Shown one piece after another: positions 23,610 to 36,406 of a DNA stretch of 64,000 nucleotides. Under the pieces are notes generated by a model, which was not told where the DNA came from, searched no databases, and worked only from the letters and a program-made list of their open reading frames with translations. The stretch is from the NCBI GenBank assembly GCA_949825065.1, contig OX463842.1, positions 53,640,034 to 53,704,033 on the forward strand, read 5' to 3'. This DNA comes from Odontocerum albicorne (taxonomy: Eukaryota > Arthropoda > Insecta > Trichoptera > Odontoceridae). The first letter of the stretch is position 1, and every line of letters starts with the position of its first letter. The position numbers and the translations under genes were made by a program.

Positions 23610-25440
23610 TCGAATCCGATTGCGCTCGCGACCGCACAGGGAAAATGTGCTGTCGGCCGAGCCATCGAGACTAAGGCCAAGGTCAGTCGGGCTAAGCGGC
23701 GCCCCGCGCCATGAAAATGATTGTGTTTTGCGGGTAACGGGCGCTTGCTATGACCAATTGACCATTGATATAGAGGGGCCCCCAATTTGGAAATCACTAG
23801 CTTGATATTGGATCTTTTAGATATCACGATACTCGCTTGCGGGTATAGAGATCGGGGAAAACCCATCCAGTGTTTTCGGGTGCTGTGTGCCGCGTGGGCA
23901 TACCGCGATATTGTGCGCGCTGAGAGGCGGGCCTTTAGGGCCGACTTATGTAGTCAATCCGTGGCTATAATCAAGTGAACAGTGAGAGCGATCGAACGCT
24001 AATTGTGATCAGTGCTAGTGCCGTGAGTGCGGGTGTTGTGAGTGCGGGCGGCGCGAAAAAGACGCTAAGATGCAGGACGGGATCAGGTGCGATCTGGTGA
24101 ACGGTGTTCTTGTGCCGCGAACCCCCGTGGGGCCAGTGGCGGAAAAATGGGAGACCCCGCGGGCACCTGCCAAAAGACGGCAGGTTGCCGGACCCGAAGA
24201 GGTGGTCCAATCTAATAAGTACACGTGCCTCCGTGAGGTAACGGAAGAAGCGCCCTGCGTAGCGCGCAGGGTGTATACAAAATCGAAAGTACCGCCGGTG
24301 GTATTAACCCTCGGTAACCTAACGCACGGAAATCTTATTGGCCTGATCCGGGTGAACGTGAAGGGCCAATTTGAAGTAAAGTATACCGGGAAGGGGACCG
24401 CGAAAATCACGGTCCACTCCATTGAGGACCATGACGGCCTCGTAAAGGAACTCGATGGGAAGAAAAAAGAATTTCATACGTTCACAAAGGTGGACGATAG
24501 GACCAAAAGGTCAGTAATCCGGGGATTACCAGAAATTCCCACGGAAGAGATCGCCGGCGATCTCGCCGCGCAGGGTTTTCCAGCGCAAAAGGTCGTCAAG
24601 ATGACGACCAAGACAGGCGCGCCCATGTACTTTGCCCATTTTGGGAAGGAAACCGATATGGGGAAAATAAAGGCGACTCTGAGGTTCCTCTGCTACTGCA
24701 GAGTGACCTTCGTCAAATACCGACCCAAGAAAGGTCTCGGTACGCAATGCTTCCGGTGCCAGTCACTGGGGCACGCTTTATCGAACTGTCACCATCGAGC
24801 CCGATGCGTCAAGTGCACCGAGTTCCACCTGACAGCCGAGTGTCCCAAGACAAGGGAGACACCGGCCACTTGCGCAAATTGCGATGGTAACCACCCCGCA
24901 AACTACTCGAAGTGCCCTACAAGGCAAGCTTACGCGGAATCAATCGCCCGCCGGATGGCACCGCGTGTGATACCGGGTCGCTCATGGAGCGGCGTCGTGA
25001 CGGGTGCGGGGAATACGCTTCCCACACAAAGTAATCAGGCCGCCGCGCGGAACGCCCGCGCTTCGCGGTCTATCGCTGGCGCAAATACTCACGAAACTGC
25101 GCAGAGCGCGAATATGCAACACGCGAGCGCGCAGCGCGAAAACTTCGCTCATCCAAGGGATCCGAGGAACGGCAGCCGACCACCGTTGCTGCCGACTCCC
25201 GAACCCTTCATCACCAAAACGAGCTTCGCAGGCGGAGAGGGATCAGAGATGACCCGTATCATCCGCCTACTCATGAAAATGAGGACGAGGCTGGACCAAT
25301 GCAAGGATAGAATCGAGAAGGCGTTTCTCATCGTCGATATGTTGGAGGAACTCAAAGACTAAAACTGTATTTATATTTTCTCCTTTTATATATTCTCTTA
25401 TAAATTAAAAAAAAAAAAAAAAATTTTTTCATATATATTC
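23610..25440 (+). mobile_element. LINE 5' part: GC-rich leader plus ORF1, no ORF2
   Basis: A GC-rich leader (about 23610-24069), unlike the AT-rich surroundings, precedes an intact ORF1. After the ORF1 stop there is a short AT-rich tail and a run of 17 A (25407-25423). No endonuclease or RT frame follows. Either the element was cut off after ORF1, or it is an ORF1-only element, or its ORF2 was lost by recombination. Exact ends and target duplications were not found. Confidence 0.65.
24070..25362 (+). CDS. LINE ORF1: gag-like nucleic-acid-binding protein
   Basis: 430 residues from ATG (24070) to TAA with no disruption. Residues 148-220 resemble the RRM-like PRE_C2HC region of Jockey-clade ORF1 proteins (IRGLPEIPTEEI, then YFAHF, then CRVTFVKYRPKK). 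Three zinc knuckles follow: C227-C230-H235-C240 (canonical CX2CX4HX4C), C246-C249-H253-C258 and C268-C271-H275-C282. An A/R/S-rich linker (about 285-380) leads to a charged C-terminal helix (about 393-430, possible coiled coil). The role is to package LINE RNA and chaperone nucleic acid during retrotransposition. There is no partner ORF2 within reach, and the RT at 19259-22196 is a separate insertion. An open 1.3-kb frame in a region of decayed elements implies recent insertion or selection. Confidence 0.85.
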   Translation: MQDGIRCDLVNGVLVPRTPVGPVAEKWETPRAPAKRRQVAGPEEVVQSNKYTCLREVTEEAPCVARRVYTKSKVPPVVLTLGNLTHGNLIGLIRVNVKGQFEVKYTGKGTAKITVHSIEDHDGLVKELDGKKKEFHTFTKVDDRTKRSVIRGLPEIPTEEIAGDLAAQGFPAQKVVKMTTKTGAPMYFAHFGKETDMGKIKATLRFLCYCRVTFVKYRPKKGLGTQCFRCQSLGHALSNCHHRARCVKCTEFHLTAECPKTRETPATCANCDGNHPANYSKCPTRQAYAESIARRMAPRVIPGRSWSGVVTGAGNTLPTQSNQAAARNARASRSIAGANTHETAQSANMQHASAQRENFAHPRDPRNGSRPPLLPTPEPFITKTSFAGGEGSEMTRIIRLLMKMRTRLDQCKDRIEKAFLIVDMLEELKD

Positions 25441-27629
25441 TAAAATTCCTTATGTATTCAAAACCTAACCGACTTTGTAAATTAAATTCACTCAAAGAGT
25501 ACCTAAATTTAACCGCTAAACTATAAAGTCACAATAAAATTTGATCAAATTCTATTAGTATTAGTGTTAAATAAACCTTACGCTTAATGCACCTCAAAAA
25601 CATACTCTCTCCAAATTTAAAGTCAATAGTAAACAAAAATCGCGTATAACAAATGAAAACTCGATACTGCCCAGCGTTTAACATTGCATTACAGATCCCG
25701 AGGAGCGGCCGGGACACGTCATCAGGACCGGTGGGCGGCACGCGGCTAAGAGAGGACAGCCAAGGGGGACGAAACGCCCTGGACTTCGAGCTACATTATA
25801 TACATTACAACACTCACACTCCACTAACAAGCCGAATGTGTTAATATCGCATAACGGAAGAGCCCAGAGGTCCTCTGAAGCTCGACTCTCCTCGATGAGT
25901 TTTCTGTGGTTTTCTCACCGAATATGTCTTCAATACATATGCGAATGCGGGGAAGCTCCAATCACACAGGCCGCAGCCGACACCTTCCCATCCCCACACT
26001 CTACACCTACACTTGATCTTATAAATATATGTATTTATTCTCCTTAAAGGTCTAGCAGAGTTCTTCATATTCGCTCTTATAGCCTACAGTCCCTCAGACG
26101 GTAGAGCATGTAGCGAAGTAAATGATAAAGAGCAAAGAAAGCTCATTTAGCCACGCCACATCTTTGCGCCTTCTTCGCCGTCTTCTTCAGCATCGTCACC
26201 TCATCTCCACCGTCTTCACCATCGTCGCTTCACTGAGACCCCCGGGAGGGGCGGGAGGACGCCTAACCTGAACTGCGCCACCAGGGCCGCTGACATGAGC
26301 TGTCGTATCCCTTTGGGTGTAGTCGCCATGCCCAACTATGGTAGATTAATTTCGGATTAATAATGGCAAGAGAGGTCAAAAGGCTCATCGAGCCTCAAAA
26401 TAAAACAGATATTATCACACAAATACTTAATATAAGTATACATATATAAATAACACTGCACACACATATGACACAACAGTGGAAAAGGTATTCCCTCAAA
26501 TCACTGACAAAAGATCGACGACGCAGTAAAATGCGCACGTTTAAAAAAGTTATTAAAAATTAAAGAAATCGTTTTGATTGATTGATTGGAAATCACTTCT
26601 CACTTGTGCTTCTCACTTGTGCTTCTCACTAGTTCTTCATTGAAATACATTCTCAGTAATACCGATTTTACCGTGTTTTTACTTGAGACCCGCTACCCTA
26701 CATCGACTGCCTGAGAGGAATCTCTCCCTGCTCGTATTCTTCTTCTTCTGCTGGATCTTCGCTACGGAATTCGCTAGCTCAATTCTCTGAGAACTACGCG
26801 GCAACCAACCATCTAGCTACAGTCTTTGTACCTGTCTGGTACATAGACTTTTCATTGCCTTATTATTTCGAGACTTATATACTTGCATACTGTAAAAAGT
26901 GATTGTAGTTTTATTTGTTGTACGAGTAGATGGAACACAAGGTTTCAAGTTTTCATACATGCGTATAAATAAGGTTACTTATTATTATTATTTCGTTGCT
27001 TTTTGGCATGATCATCTTTTCCCTTTTAAGCATCATCTCATTAATATAATAAATTGATGTCCTGCGTTTCTTTACTCTTTCCTTTTTTTATCAATTTTTG
27101 TCTGTTCATAATAAAATTAAATAAATTCAAAAGATCATACTTAAAGGCGTTCTGTTTCTACCTTCTACCAACTACGTTTTAAACATTTTCAAATCATCTT
27201 TCCTGAGGTCTATCAACACTCCGACGATTATTGACCATTATTCGAGGAATTTCACAGGGGTTTTTGCTTCACAGCCTGCCCGCTTCCATTTATGGATGGC
27301 CAACGTTAGTCCTATCAGTGATGGGTTGCTAGCCTTAGAAAATTGTGAGTTATTTCAAACAATATTTTGTTATCCACATACACGTTTATAAAATAAAATA
27401 TTTTGAGAAATCATTTCGATCCTCGAGAGAGTCTAAAAAGCAAACAAACAAACATCAAGAGTATTAAAATAAAATAACTGGTCCTGAAATCTCGTCTGCA
27501 TTTACTAATTATATTTCAGCGGCTTATTGTAGAGACTTCGAAGCATACGAGTATGTCTCTGATAAACACTCTACGGGGACTTCCTCGAGATCGAACTAAA
27601 CATCACTACATTTAATATTCTCAAATAAA
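25441..27629. other. Intergenic, with a GC-richer patch
   Basis: The region 25640-26340 is richer in GC (including CCGGGAGGGGCGGGAGG near 26240) and has short frames without recognisable domains. The rest is AT-rich. The 8-mer occurs at 26921 and 27546. Confidence 0.35.
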
Positions 27630-27830
27630 TAAAGTTGATGAAAAATATCAAGTCAGTTGGGCCGGACAAAGTGCCTACATTATTTTTTAAGGCATGCAGT
27701 GAAATGCTTACAGCACCTCTTCTTTACATATTTCACCTTATCTTCCGAGTTCATACTTTTTCAAGTGAATGGAAAAAAATGTTATATTCATATTTCAAAA
27801 TTGTTCAAGACAACTTCTAAGTATCACGAC
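27630..27830 (+). pseudogene. Non-LTR reverse transcriptase fragment
   Basis: The frame at 27635-27820 reads KSVGPDKVPTLFFKACSEML followed by LLYIFHLIF and FSSEWKKM. This matches the start of a LINE RT domain (the SxGPDxIP...FK...FPxxWK block). The next expected block (KGxxxxxxNYRPIS) is not readable, and stops follow. It is a short fossil and the clade cannot be decided. Confidence 0.7.
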
Positions 27831-28555
27831 TTAGCAACCATCGGTTCAAATTATCAATTTACTTTTCCTGCTCATTTCGTCGGGTTTCTGGAACAAATTG
27901 GTTACAAACATTTTATTGTTTCTAAGATATTTCAATTCAAAAGTTGAAACTCATTTAATTTTACACGCATCTGGGTACTAAGACATGCGAGTATTTCATT
28001 TTTGGGAAAATAGTATTTTCATTTCAAATATCAACTCCATATTGACCTTTCATGATAACTATAAAAAATGTAATTTTTTTAAACGTCCCATTTACCATTT
28101 TTAGTCAGCAACCCAACAATACGAGTATGTCCTCAGTAAGAACTTGGCCAAATCCTATTATAGTTTGCAGATATCACGAAGATGACAGAAAGTAAACCGA
28201 GATCCGTATAATGTGAAAGAATCCAACTTAAATTATAATACATTATTTGATTAATTCATTCATTTTAACAATTTCTCGCTCAGTAAGCAATTTTTAATTT
28301 TTCAAATGGATTTACAAAAAGCGATCAAAAACTTTACACAAAAAAAAAACTAAAAGAATCGTTCCAAAACGCTTGGCCGCCGACAAAATACGAGTAAGTA
28401 GAAACAATGTATACGTTATAACAAAAGAAATGCCTTTGGCTTAGCTCGCCGAATGATTAAATATTCAAATTGAATACTCATTAAAATCATTATGAAAATT
28501 CAATCATTCCTCAATTTATCTTCACTCAATACGCAGAAAAAGTATTTCAAAAAAG
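27831..28555. other. AT-rich intergenic, no gene
   Basis: No frame or repeat recognised. The 8-mer occurs at 28120 and 28389. Confidence 0.4.
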
Positions 28556-29225
28556 GAAACTGAAATCAAAGGATTCGCCGGGGTCTGGGGTCTGAAAGGG
28601 GGGGAGAACTGGAGAACTTGAGAACTGGAGCGGAGCACCTGTGAGGAGCGGGGATGAGGCGGATACGAAGAGGCGGGGGCAGAAGGGGCCACCTTCCATG
28701 GCGGAAATAAATCTAAGGTCAATGGGTCTGAAAACTCAATTCTCGTCATTATCTGACGTTTCCTTTCTCCGAAAGAAATCAAAGCTCGAGAATAAAACGT
28801 AACGGCGAGTTCACGAGGAGGGCTCATCGTCGAGGTGAGCCAGGAATCATTTTATGTGACGTCAATTCCCAGAAAACGGTTCTCTCTCCGGAGACAGCCC
28901 GAACGAGACCGTTACATTTGATATAACGACGAACGGAGAAGTGCGACCAGGGCCGGCTCCCGAACTCCGATTCCGGTTTTCTGTCATTTACCCGAGGGTT
29001 TTTTATATTTCCGAGCGATTCGGTCGGCTGCGCGTCCCCGCGGGGGATAATCCGCTGGAGCAGATTACACTCCCGAAAAGATTGCACCTATTAACTCGGA
29101 AAACAATCCCATCCTTTATGCAAATATAGATTTATCTCCCGGCGGCGCTCGTGGTGTCGCCGCGCCCCGGACTCACCACCGGGCCGAGCCGCGCGGGGTA
29201 CTCGAGTCGTGAGGGCATGAAACTG
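28556..29225. other. GC-rich island, possible regulatory or conserved non-coding DNA
   Basis: The largest GC-rich island in the window. It carries an octamer-like ATGCAAAT (29118-29125), TAATCC and GATTACA sites (29047-29068) and CpG-rich stretches near 29140-29200. Open frames on both strands (28522-29129) are short and show no domain. It could be an enhancer or a promoter-proximal CpG island. No evidence beyond composition and motif content. Confidence 0.3.
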
Positions 29226-29580
29226 GCGTTTTTTATGTTCTATACTCCTGATTGCAGCCTTTTTGTTTCGAACTCATGAAAATGTGACTTTTTTAATTTA
29301 GTATGTTTATTTCTGGGATCGATGTATGTATTTTTTTTTGTTCTACACTTGTTTTTACAAAAAAAGTTGAATTCATAATCTTCCTGTATTTCCTCGCGGC
29401 ATTCTATGTCTCACCGAAGGGTATTAAGTTATTGCCTCAGAGATTTTTATCTTACCGGTATGCACGATTCAGCAGCGTTGATCATCACAGTCAATAAACG
29501 TTTAAATGCGTTACTTGTAACCTGTGGCAGTGCAGTAGGAGTAGAGAACTCAATTAGACCATGGAAATTTTACCAATCTA
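29226..29580. other. Intergenic, no gene recognised
   Basis: T-rich sequence. The frame at 29303-29497 is low complexity. Confidence 0.35.
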
Positions 29581-30070
29581 TTTAACATGTTCGAGGGTGT
29601 GGGCTGATAAACGTCTGGTGTACCCGTGGCTGGGCTCGACCTATATTGGTAGGGTGTATCTTGGCCGGGGGGATGATATTAGACGAGCCCAGACCTTTTG
29701 ATACCTTCTGTTTTTTAATGTATTATCTTTTTAATGTGTTCTTGAAATACATCTAAATATATTACGTACATACTATGTTGCTATCAATAAACCTGTATTT
29801 AGTATTATTATTAGTATTTATTTATTTTGATACAGGTCTGTTGATAGGGCTAGAATTTCAATTGCAACGAAAATTGTCTTTATTTTTATCAATGTAAACA
29901 AATCTAAATGTGATTTATTTCGTAATTTCCATGAAAAATACACCATTATTTGAATGTTTGTACATTAAAGTCAATCTTCCCTCAAATCCTGCTTCACCCT
30001 AATGTGAATATCAATTTGTACATACTAACATATGTTGCTATCAATAAACCTATATTTATTTATTTATTTA
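29581..30070 (+). repeat. Probable LINE 3' ends (two related tails)
   Basis: ATGTTGCTATCAATAAACCT occurs at about 29774 and again at about 30032. Each is followed by TATTTA-type short repeats (TTTAGTATTATTATTAG; TTTATTTATTTATTTATG). This looks like the 3' end and tail of one retrotransposon family present twice. The GC-richer stretch 29590-29700 could be the end of its coding or 3' UTR sequence. The family is not identified. Confidence 0.45.
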
Positions 30071-30080
30071 TTTATGATTG

Positions 30081-30188
30081 AGGTAAGGATGATTCTACTT
30101 TAAGCGCTACTCTACCTTTACCGCCGGAGCGATCAGGTAAGGATGATTCTACTTTAAGGGCTACTCTACCTTTACCGCCGGAGCGATC
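30081..30188. repeat. 54-bp tandem duplication (2 copies)
   Basis: AGGTAAGGATGATTCTACTT begins at 30081 and 30135. The copies differ at about one base. Confidence 0.9.
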
Positions 30189-31429
30189 AGCTCGCAAATA
30201 GGAATAAATTGGAATTAAAACTGCTTACCGGGTGGAAATCGCGTTCCTCCAATTCGATACTTTCCAAATATTAAGTATAAATACAAGATTTGTTGGCTAT
30301 TAGACTTTGTTGAAGGACATTTAATGAGGAATTATTATTTTTCATCAGTTGAGTCATTGTCAGTAGGAGTACTTAAATAAAGAAGGAAGGGAAACGTCTT
30401 CTTATTCACAGATTTCTAATTCCATCTCTTACGAGTAAATGTTTTGCTCGCGACGGCTGAGGATTTCCATTTTATCAGTTCTAAGTTTACCTTTTGTCCT
30501 TGTTGCATCTCCTCTTAACTACGAGTAGGTGTATCGTATCCCATTAGAAATTATTTACCTTATGATACATATGTTTTGTGAATTTGAACTTAAGTGTGTA
30601 CTCGTATAATATTATCATTTTAGACTTCCCATTATAGATATTTAAAAACAGCAGAGACGTTTTAAACTTTATTTACTACCTCTTATGTATTATGTAGATC
30701 ATTTTATAGAGAAAATTGACACCTATATGGTATATTTAGATTTCGTCACTTGTTCAAAATATTGATTTAAAAAAATAAATGAATGGATATTTTAAAGTTT
30801 GACGAGGATTTTACCATAGAAATTTAATCTTGAAAAATATTAAAAGAAATTAAAAGTCAGTAAAAAAACTGTCTGGATTTAAAATATTTATTTCTCTTAA
30901 TGAGGCATAAATACACAAACTTTTTCTAATTATGATAAACTGTTTCCATTTGGTGTGAAATTGTGCAACATAAAAATGATACAATGGCTTTGAAAGTTTG
31001 TGATTTGATTGAATATTGTACAGTTGACTAATCTGATTGGAGTGTCACAATTCTGCCCCGAAGGGGAATCGGGGCTGGGGTTGGGGCTGGGGCTGGGGCT
31101 GGGCGAGAGCGAGGAAGGGGGTAAGAGGGAGCTCCCCATAATGAGGGCTTTTCAGAGCTTTGTGTATTTTACACAAATAAATCTATTTTACGAGAATCAG
31201 GCAAAAATTACTTTTGAAATTTTAGCTTTTACGTCATTTCGTCTTATTCTCTCCCGACACTTTTATTTGTGTATGCCAGTTCTGAGTATTTGATCAAATA
31301 TACGAGTATTGCGTGTCTACATCAGCAATTCGATATAAATACAATAACTCTCAATTTAATTTCTCTTCTGAAGTTTTAATACTAATAGTTACTCAATGTA
31401 AATAGAATAAGATAGCATATAATTATTTC
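30189..31429. other. Intergenic with a short G-rich repeat
   Basis: AT-rich. A GGGGCTGGGGTT/GGGGCT run lies at 31071-31102. The 8-mer occurs at 30430, 30520, 30599 and 31301. No gene. Confidence 0.4.
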
Positions 31430-31714
31430 ACCCTAGATTACGTAATTAGTATACACTATACCTATATTCTACCCTAAATGACGTAAGTAGTGCACACTGT
31501 ACCTATATTCTACCCTAGATGACGTAGATAGTGTACACTGTACCTATATTCTACCCTAGATGGCATTAGTAGTGTACACTGTACCTATATTCTACCCTAG
31601 ATGACGTAGGTAGTGTACACTGTACCTATATTCGACCCTAGATGACTTAAGTAGTGTACACTGTACCTATATTCTACCCTAGATGACGTAAGTAGTGTAC
31701 ACTGTACCTATATT
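31430..31714. repeat. 41-bp minisatellite, about 7 copies
   Basis: The unit contains CCTATATTCTACCCTAGATG followed by ACGTAAGTAGTGTACACTGTA. The left-most copy is the most diverged. AGTGTACACT within the unit is a short palindrome. Confidence 0.95.
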
Positions 31715-33825
31715 ACCAGCAAAGTAACATTTCTATCGAATCTAATGGAATTGTATGTCTACATGTTACTCGTAAATATATATTATATCGAGTGTATCCA
31801 AATATTACAGTATAATGTATCTGTTTATTGACATTAATTTCAAAAAGTGTCATTTATTGGCAAAAAATAACATATAAAGTTTCGAATTTAATATTTTCAA
31901 ATATTTACATCGGCAAGTATGGTATCTGCTACTAAACTTTATAATATACGAATCGAAAATTGATAATCATTGACTCGTATTTATCGTAGATGTCATTGAC
32001 ATTGTTAACATTGACATTGAAACTCGTACTATATTAAGAACGCGTTTTTATATGACTGTAGATGATGAAAATACTCGTAATTTAAACATTTCTATAAGAT
32101 TTATACATTTACATTACATTCCAATACTCAAAAATATATTCGACTTGAAATACTTAAGCCGCTTACCTAATCACATACTTGTAATATCTGTTAAAAACTG
32201 GCGTTTCTATTAAATCTTATGAAATCGGATGTCTTTTATGCAGATTATTCAACCAAATATATGTTATGATAGTAAAATATAGTATTATCATTTATGTCCT
32301 TATTGACATTTACCAAACAGGCATTTCAAGAAAGTAATTTTCGGAAAAAAAAACTCAACGTTTACAGTTCCACAAATAAAATGTTCCAACATTCGTACTG
32401 GCAAGTACCATATTTGACATAACAATCAACATTACGTATAATTGACTATCGTGTATGGATGCATAATAAGTATTTCAAACTAAGAATTATATTGCTATAG
32501 GAAAAACAATATTTAAAATAACTCAATGATATTTTGGCATTTATATAATTTTACAATACTCAAAAAATGACATTATAACAACTCGTATCTTCTATAACGC
32601 TACTAGGGGCTCCGCTAGATGCGCTGGCCACTCTATGGCCGCGCCTTTATTCATGTTGCGCACCCCTATAAACTAGTGGTTGGTTGGAATGGTTATTTTA
32701 CCAAAAATATCGTATGTACTTAGATTTCGTTTTTTTACCTGCCCCTATTATTTCATTTCTAAGAGTTAAATATGTCCTTCGTGTTGATGTTTTCAATAAA
32801 ATTCTCCGCTCACCGTATCAGTTCTAAAATATTCGAAACTTAAGGTGTATGATGTGTATCATTTTACTAATTGTTGTCCTTAGTTCCCTTATCTCATTTT
32901 ATTAATTTATCTCATTCTTTTTTGATGTAAATTGTCCCTCTTTCTAATTAAACGCCCATTCCCATTACGAGTAAATACTCGAATATGATTTTCTTAAATA
33001 ATCGTATTCTGTATTTAGAATTCTGAAATGAGCTACATATCGATGAATTTAATATAAATGTAGTATATTACTAATGCGTGTATAACACATAAATACAATA
33101 AGATATTATAATATTACCATTAACAAGTATTTACCATTAACAATACGGACTGGGACATGACCTCAGAGTGACCAAAGGAGGAGCGGACCCATTAGTAGTG
33201 CATTTTGTTAATGACCGTCGATATACAATATTATTTATATTTCCATGAAAAATAAGAAATCAACAGCCTGAAGAGAAAATCAAACTGATTATTTCGCAAG
33301 GAAGTTGAGTCTAAGAGCAAGTAAAAGGCGCTATATAAATGTATTTTATATGTGCTGAAGAAAAAAGCTACCAATTCTAGGGGAACTGTCCTGAAAGTTA
33401 TACCTACAACGAATCTTCCAATTATTTGGTCATACGCGCCAGAGGAAAGAGTTTGGGAACGCTCCTGTCTACTGGAGGCGTTAGTAGATGGCGCATGAGA
33501 TTCTTACTTTTTTGGTACCTTTGAATTTGAATTAATGAACCTGACATAATATATTGACACAATATATTATATACAAGCGAGGTCGGGAGTTACTATAATC
33601 TTCAGTCCCAGTAATCAAGCCTTCGGACTTAGAACCACTGAAATAAACACGAAAATTGTGGTTTGCCATTGCAACTATACTCTTAAGTAATACTACCGCA
33701 AGTGAATAGACAACACTCGCATACATACCTACTCGGTGCATACGAGTGTTGCTATTTGACAAACTCTTTCACCGCACTGAGACGTTTCTTGTTATTTTTC
33801 ATCGGAGATTGAATACAAAACCCCT
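31715..33825. other. AT-rich intergenic, no gene
   Basis: No credible frame. The 8-mer occurs at 31767, 32072 and 32966, and a one-mismatch relative (TACGAGTG) near 33740. Confidence 0.4.
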
Positions 33826-33935
33826 GTGTGGACACAAACACGTCGTATGCATGCATGCACGTACGCACACAGACGCACCCACTCACATACACACACACAA
33901 ACATATGTACGTATACACGCACACACACAAAATAA
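33826..33935. repeat. CA-rich microsatellite
   Basis: Degenerate CA-rich sequence with GCATGCATGCAC and ACACACACACAAAC. Frames here encode only His/Thr or Val/Cys runs. Confidence 0.85.
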
Positions 33936-35289
33936 CAGAAATACAAGCAAGGACCTAGGAGATCCAAACAACGCATATGTGAATAAGAATGGAGCGGTGG
34001 AAGTTATCATCACAAATACGAGTACACGATTCAAGTGGTGCCCCCAAGAAACTGTAAAGATGCAACAAGTACCGGACCCGGAGCTGACACTGGCAGACGG
34101 AGGCAGAAGCGAGGTGCGTCAATCTCGTGTGGACTTTGCGACAAACAGACAAGGAAATTAGCTGGCGTGTCACGTGAGCAGCGAACAAACAAAGCGCTCC
34201 GCGTGTCGACTCGTACCTCTTGTCTCTTTCCTCATTCTTGCCATATCATGTCCTGTCTTCACATCCCTGTTCTCTCGCCATATCATGTCCTATCTTCACA
34301 TCCCTGTCGTCTGTGATCCGACATCCTGAATTGAAACACTTTCTTTTTCAGTGCAAAATGTCAGACTTTCAGAGATGTGTCTCACTTTTAACACTACAAA
34401 CAATTAAGTTTCAATAAAAAAATATTTAAAAAGATAGTTATTTGAATTAGTACCAGTATTTTACAGTTTTATTAGATTTTTAAGGTATTTTAGAAATAAA
34501 AAAATATATATATTTCATTCTATGACAAGAATAGTTTAAATAGTTAGAAAATCACTTATAATTTTTTATTCGTTCACGTCATAAAGATAAAATTCGAACT
34601 AGAAACACACAGTTATTAGCGCCTAGAATTTACGTTACATCCCTCGTGCAAAGTGGTGTTTTTGGAATGTCACACCTTCAAATGTAAGCTGGTCACTCTT
34701 TCACAGAACTAAAGAGTGAGGGGCTTTTGAAGGTTACCACGAAGGAGTGAACAACTACGAGTACATTGCAAGAAGAGCGTGTGATGAGGAGATGGACGCA
34801 ATTTTGATATAGTTGTTGAGGTTATCGTGCGGTTGAAATTGTAACATAAGGATGTGAATGCCGAATGCCGAATGTTTAAAGACTAAATACCTCCATCCTC
34901 CAAGTCGATAGTTACGCGTTCGGTTCCCGTTAGTACCCAGTTTTATTTTAAAACACCTCTAGTCTGATTCTCATTTAAGTCTTCTTAAATACCTTTCAGT
35001 TGATCGGAAGTGATTTCCGAGTAAAAATAAACCCACCTAGTTGTAATACAAAACAAATAACGAAAGTGTAATACACTCTTATGGTATTTTTTATTAACCC
35101 TTTTAATCCCTGCATATTTTGGTGTACCATTCACTCCAATGCATGCTCTACATTCGGCGTATAGTGCTATCATATTTTTTACGTACAGTTTACTAAGTAT
35201 ATTATACTCAGCAAACTAATTGCTCTAGCTTCCATGTTTGCACCCTTGTCTATGATATATACGAGTATAGTGGAATAATTCAGATTCCC
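33936..35289. other. Intergenic, no gene recognised
   Basis: A small duplication of CCATATCATGTCCT with TCTTCACATCCCTG lies at 34240-34305. The 8-mer occurs at 34017, 34756 and 35260. Confidence 0.4.
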
Positions 35290-35840
35290 TCACTTCATCA
35301 CAGTCGGATTATTTCCTTTTTTGCATGTCTTTTACAGCCTCACGCTCACCACTTTATGTTATATCACATTAATAGTTGTTTCTACTAGTATCACTATTCT
35401 CGTACAGTTCTTCAAAATATTATGTATGCTCTATTTTTTCCTTTCACGCAGTTTTCAACTTCATTGTCTCAACATGCATCATGTCCATTGTCCTCTGCAT
35501 GCATCTCCTTTTTTACATCCAACATTCGCCGTGCTACGGAAATATTTCGCTGTGTACTCCAGTATATTTTTCATCCTCATCCATTTTTTTTAATACTCAA
35601 TCCAAGATTTATCTTTTCCGTTTTTTCTTCTACATTCTTTCTAAATTCATATTTCTTCTCGTCATCTTGCAGTTTCTCGTATCTGATTCTCACAGCCGGC
35701 ACTTCTTTGCGTATACCAGATCGCCACCCGCGAAGAATATTTATTCTACTCACCAATAAACAATGGTCTGAACTAATGTCTGCTTTTCTTATAATTTTTG
35801 TAATTGTTGGTTTTAATTTATGTTTTTTATTCTTTCGAAC
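35290..35840 (-). pseudogene. LINE endonuclease-end fragment (RTE-like)
   Basis: Read on the minus strand, sequence just below 35800 gives KIIRKADISSDHCLLVSRINI, the end of a LINE endonuclease (the SDHxLV block). RYEKLQDDEKKYEFRKNVEEK follows, the usual linker between endonuclease and RT in RTE-like elements. Further on only short blocks remain between stops. The plus-strand hydrophobic frames at 35321-35847 are antisense shadows. It resembles the fossil at 7500-8262 in type but is not an obvious copy of it. Confidence 0.6.
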
Positions 35841-36114
35841 ATTTTAAAATTGTGGCGTGTTTTCGAACTTCTAGTATTATTTTTGATATTTTAGGACTCT
35901 TCCGAGGTTTTTTGTTGTGTTTCACATTTTTGAGGTTTCAACTATTGTTTACGGTGCGAAGTCCAAAAAGAAGACAATGTCTCAAAATGTTTTTTTTAAT
36001 GAAAATTCTAGGTATTATGTTTTTGACCTTTTTTGGAGAATTTTACAACATGATAAGTATTCTGTCAAAAAACGGTGCTGGTACTAATCATGGCAGATTT
36101 TAAATTTCAAAATT

Positions 36115-36243
36115 TCTCAGTTACATATCTCGGTTTATCATACTTTGTAACAAAATGTCTCAGTTACATATCTCGGTTTATCATACTTTGTAACAAAACG
36201 TCTCAGTTACATATCTCCGTTTATCATACTTTGTAACAAAACG
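36115..36243. repeat. 43-bp tandem repeat, 3 copies
   Basis: TCTCAGTTACATATCTCGG starts copies at 36115, 36158 and 36201, nearly identical. Confidence 0.95.
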
Positions 36244-36373
36244 AGTTTGAGTTAATACGTAAAATATTGGGATAAACGTGTTTATCATTTTAATAAAAAC
36301 ATTTTATAATTTTAAATATTATTTTAATGAAAACTCTGAATATATCTGAAAACCCTAAAATGTAATACGGGTA

Positions 36374-36406
36374 GTAAAGGGAAAGGGAAAGGGAAAGGGA
36401 AAGGGG
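36374..36406. repeat. (GGGAAA)n microsatellite
   Basis: About five GGGAAA units ending in GGGGGTC. Confidence 0.9.

Noticed and set aside
23610..25440. Telomeric HeT-A-type element proving this is a telomere
   Set aside because: Only one ORF1 copy, no head-to-tail array and no telomeric repeat; ORF1-only structure may be simple truncation.
35321..36103. Hydrophobic plus-strand ORFs that could suggest membrane proteins
   Set aside because: Up to about 35840 they are T-rich antisense of a decayed LINE endonuclease/linker read on the minus strand. The remainder is T-rich low-complexity sequence with no domain.
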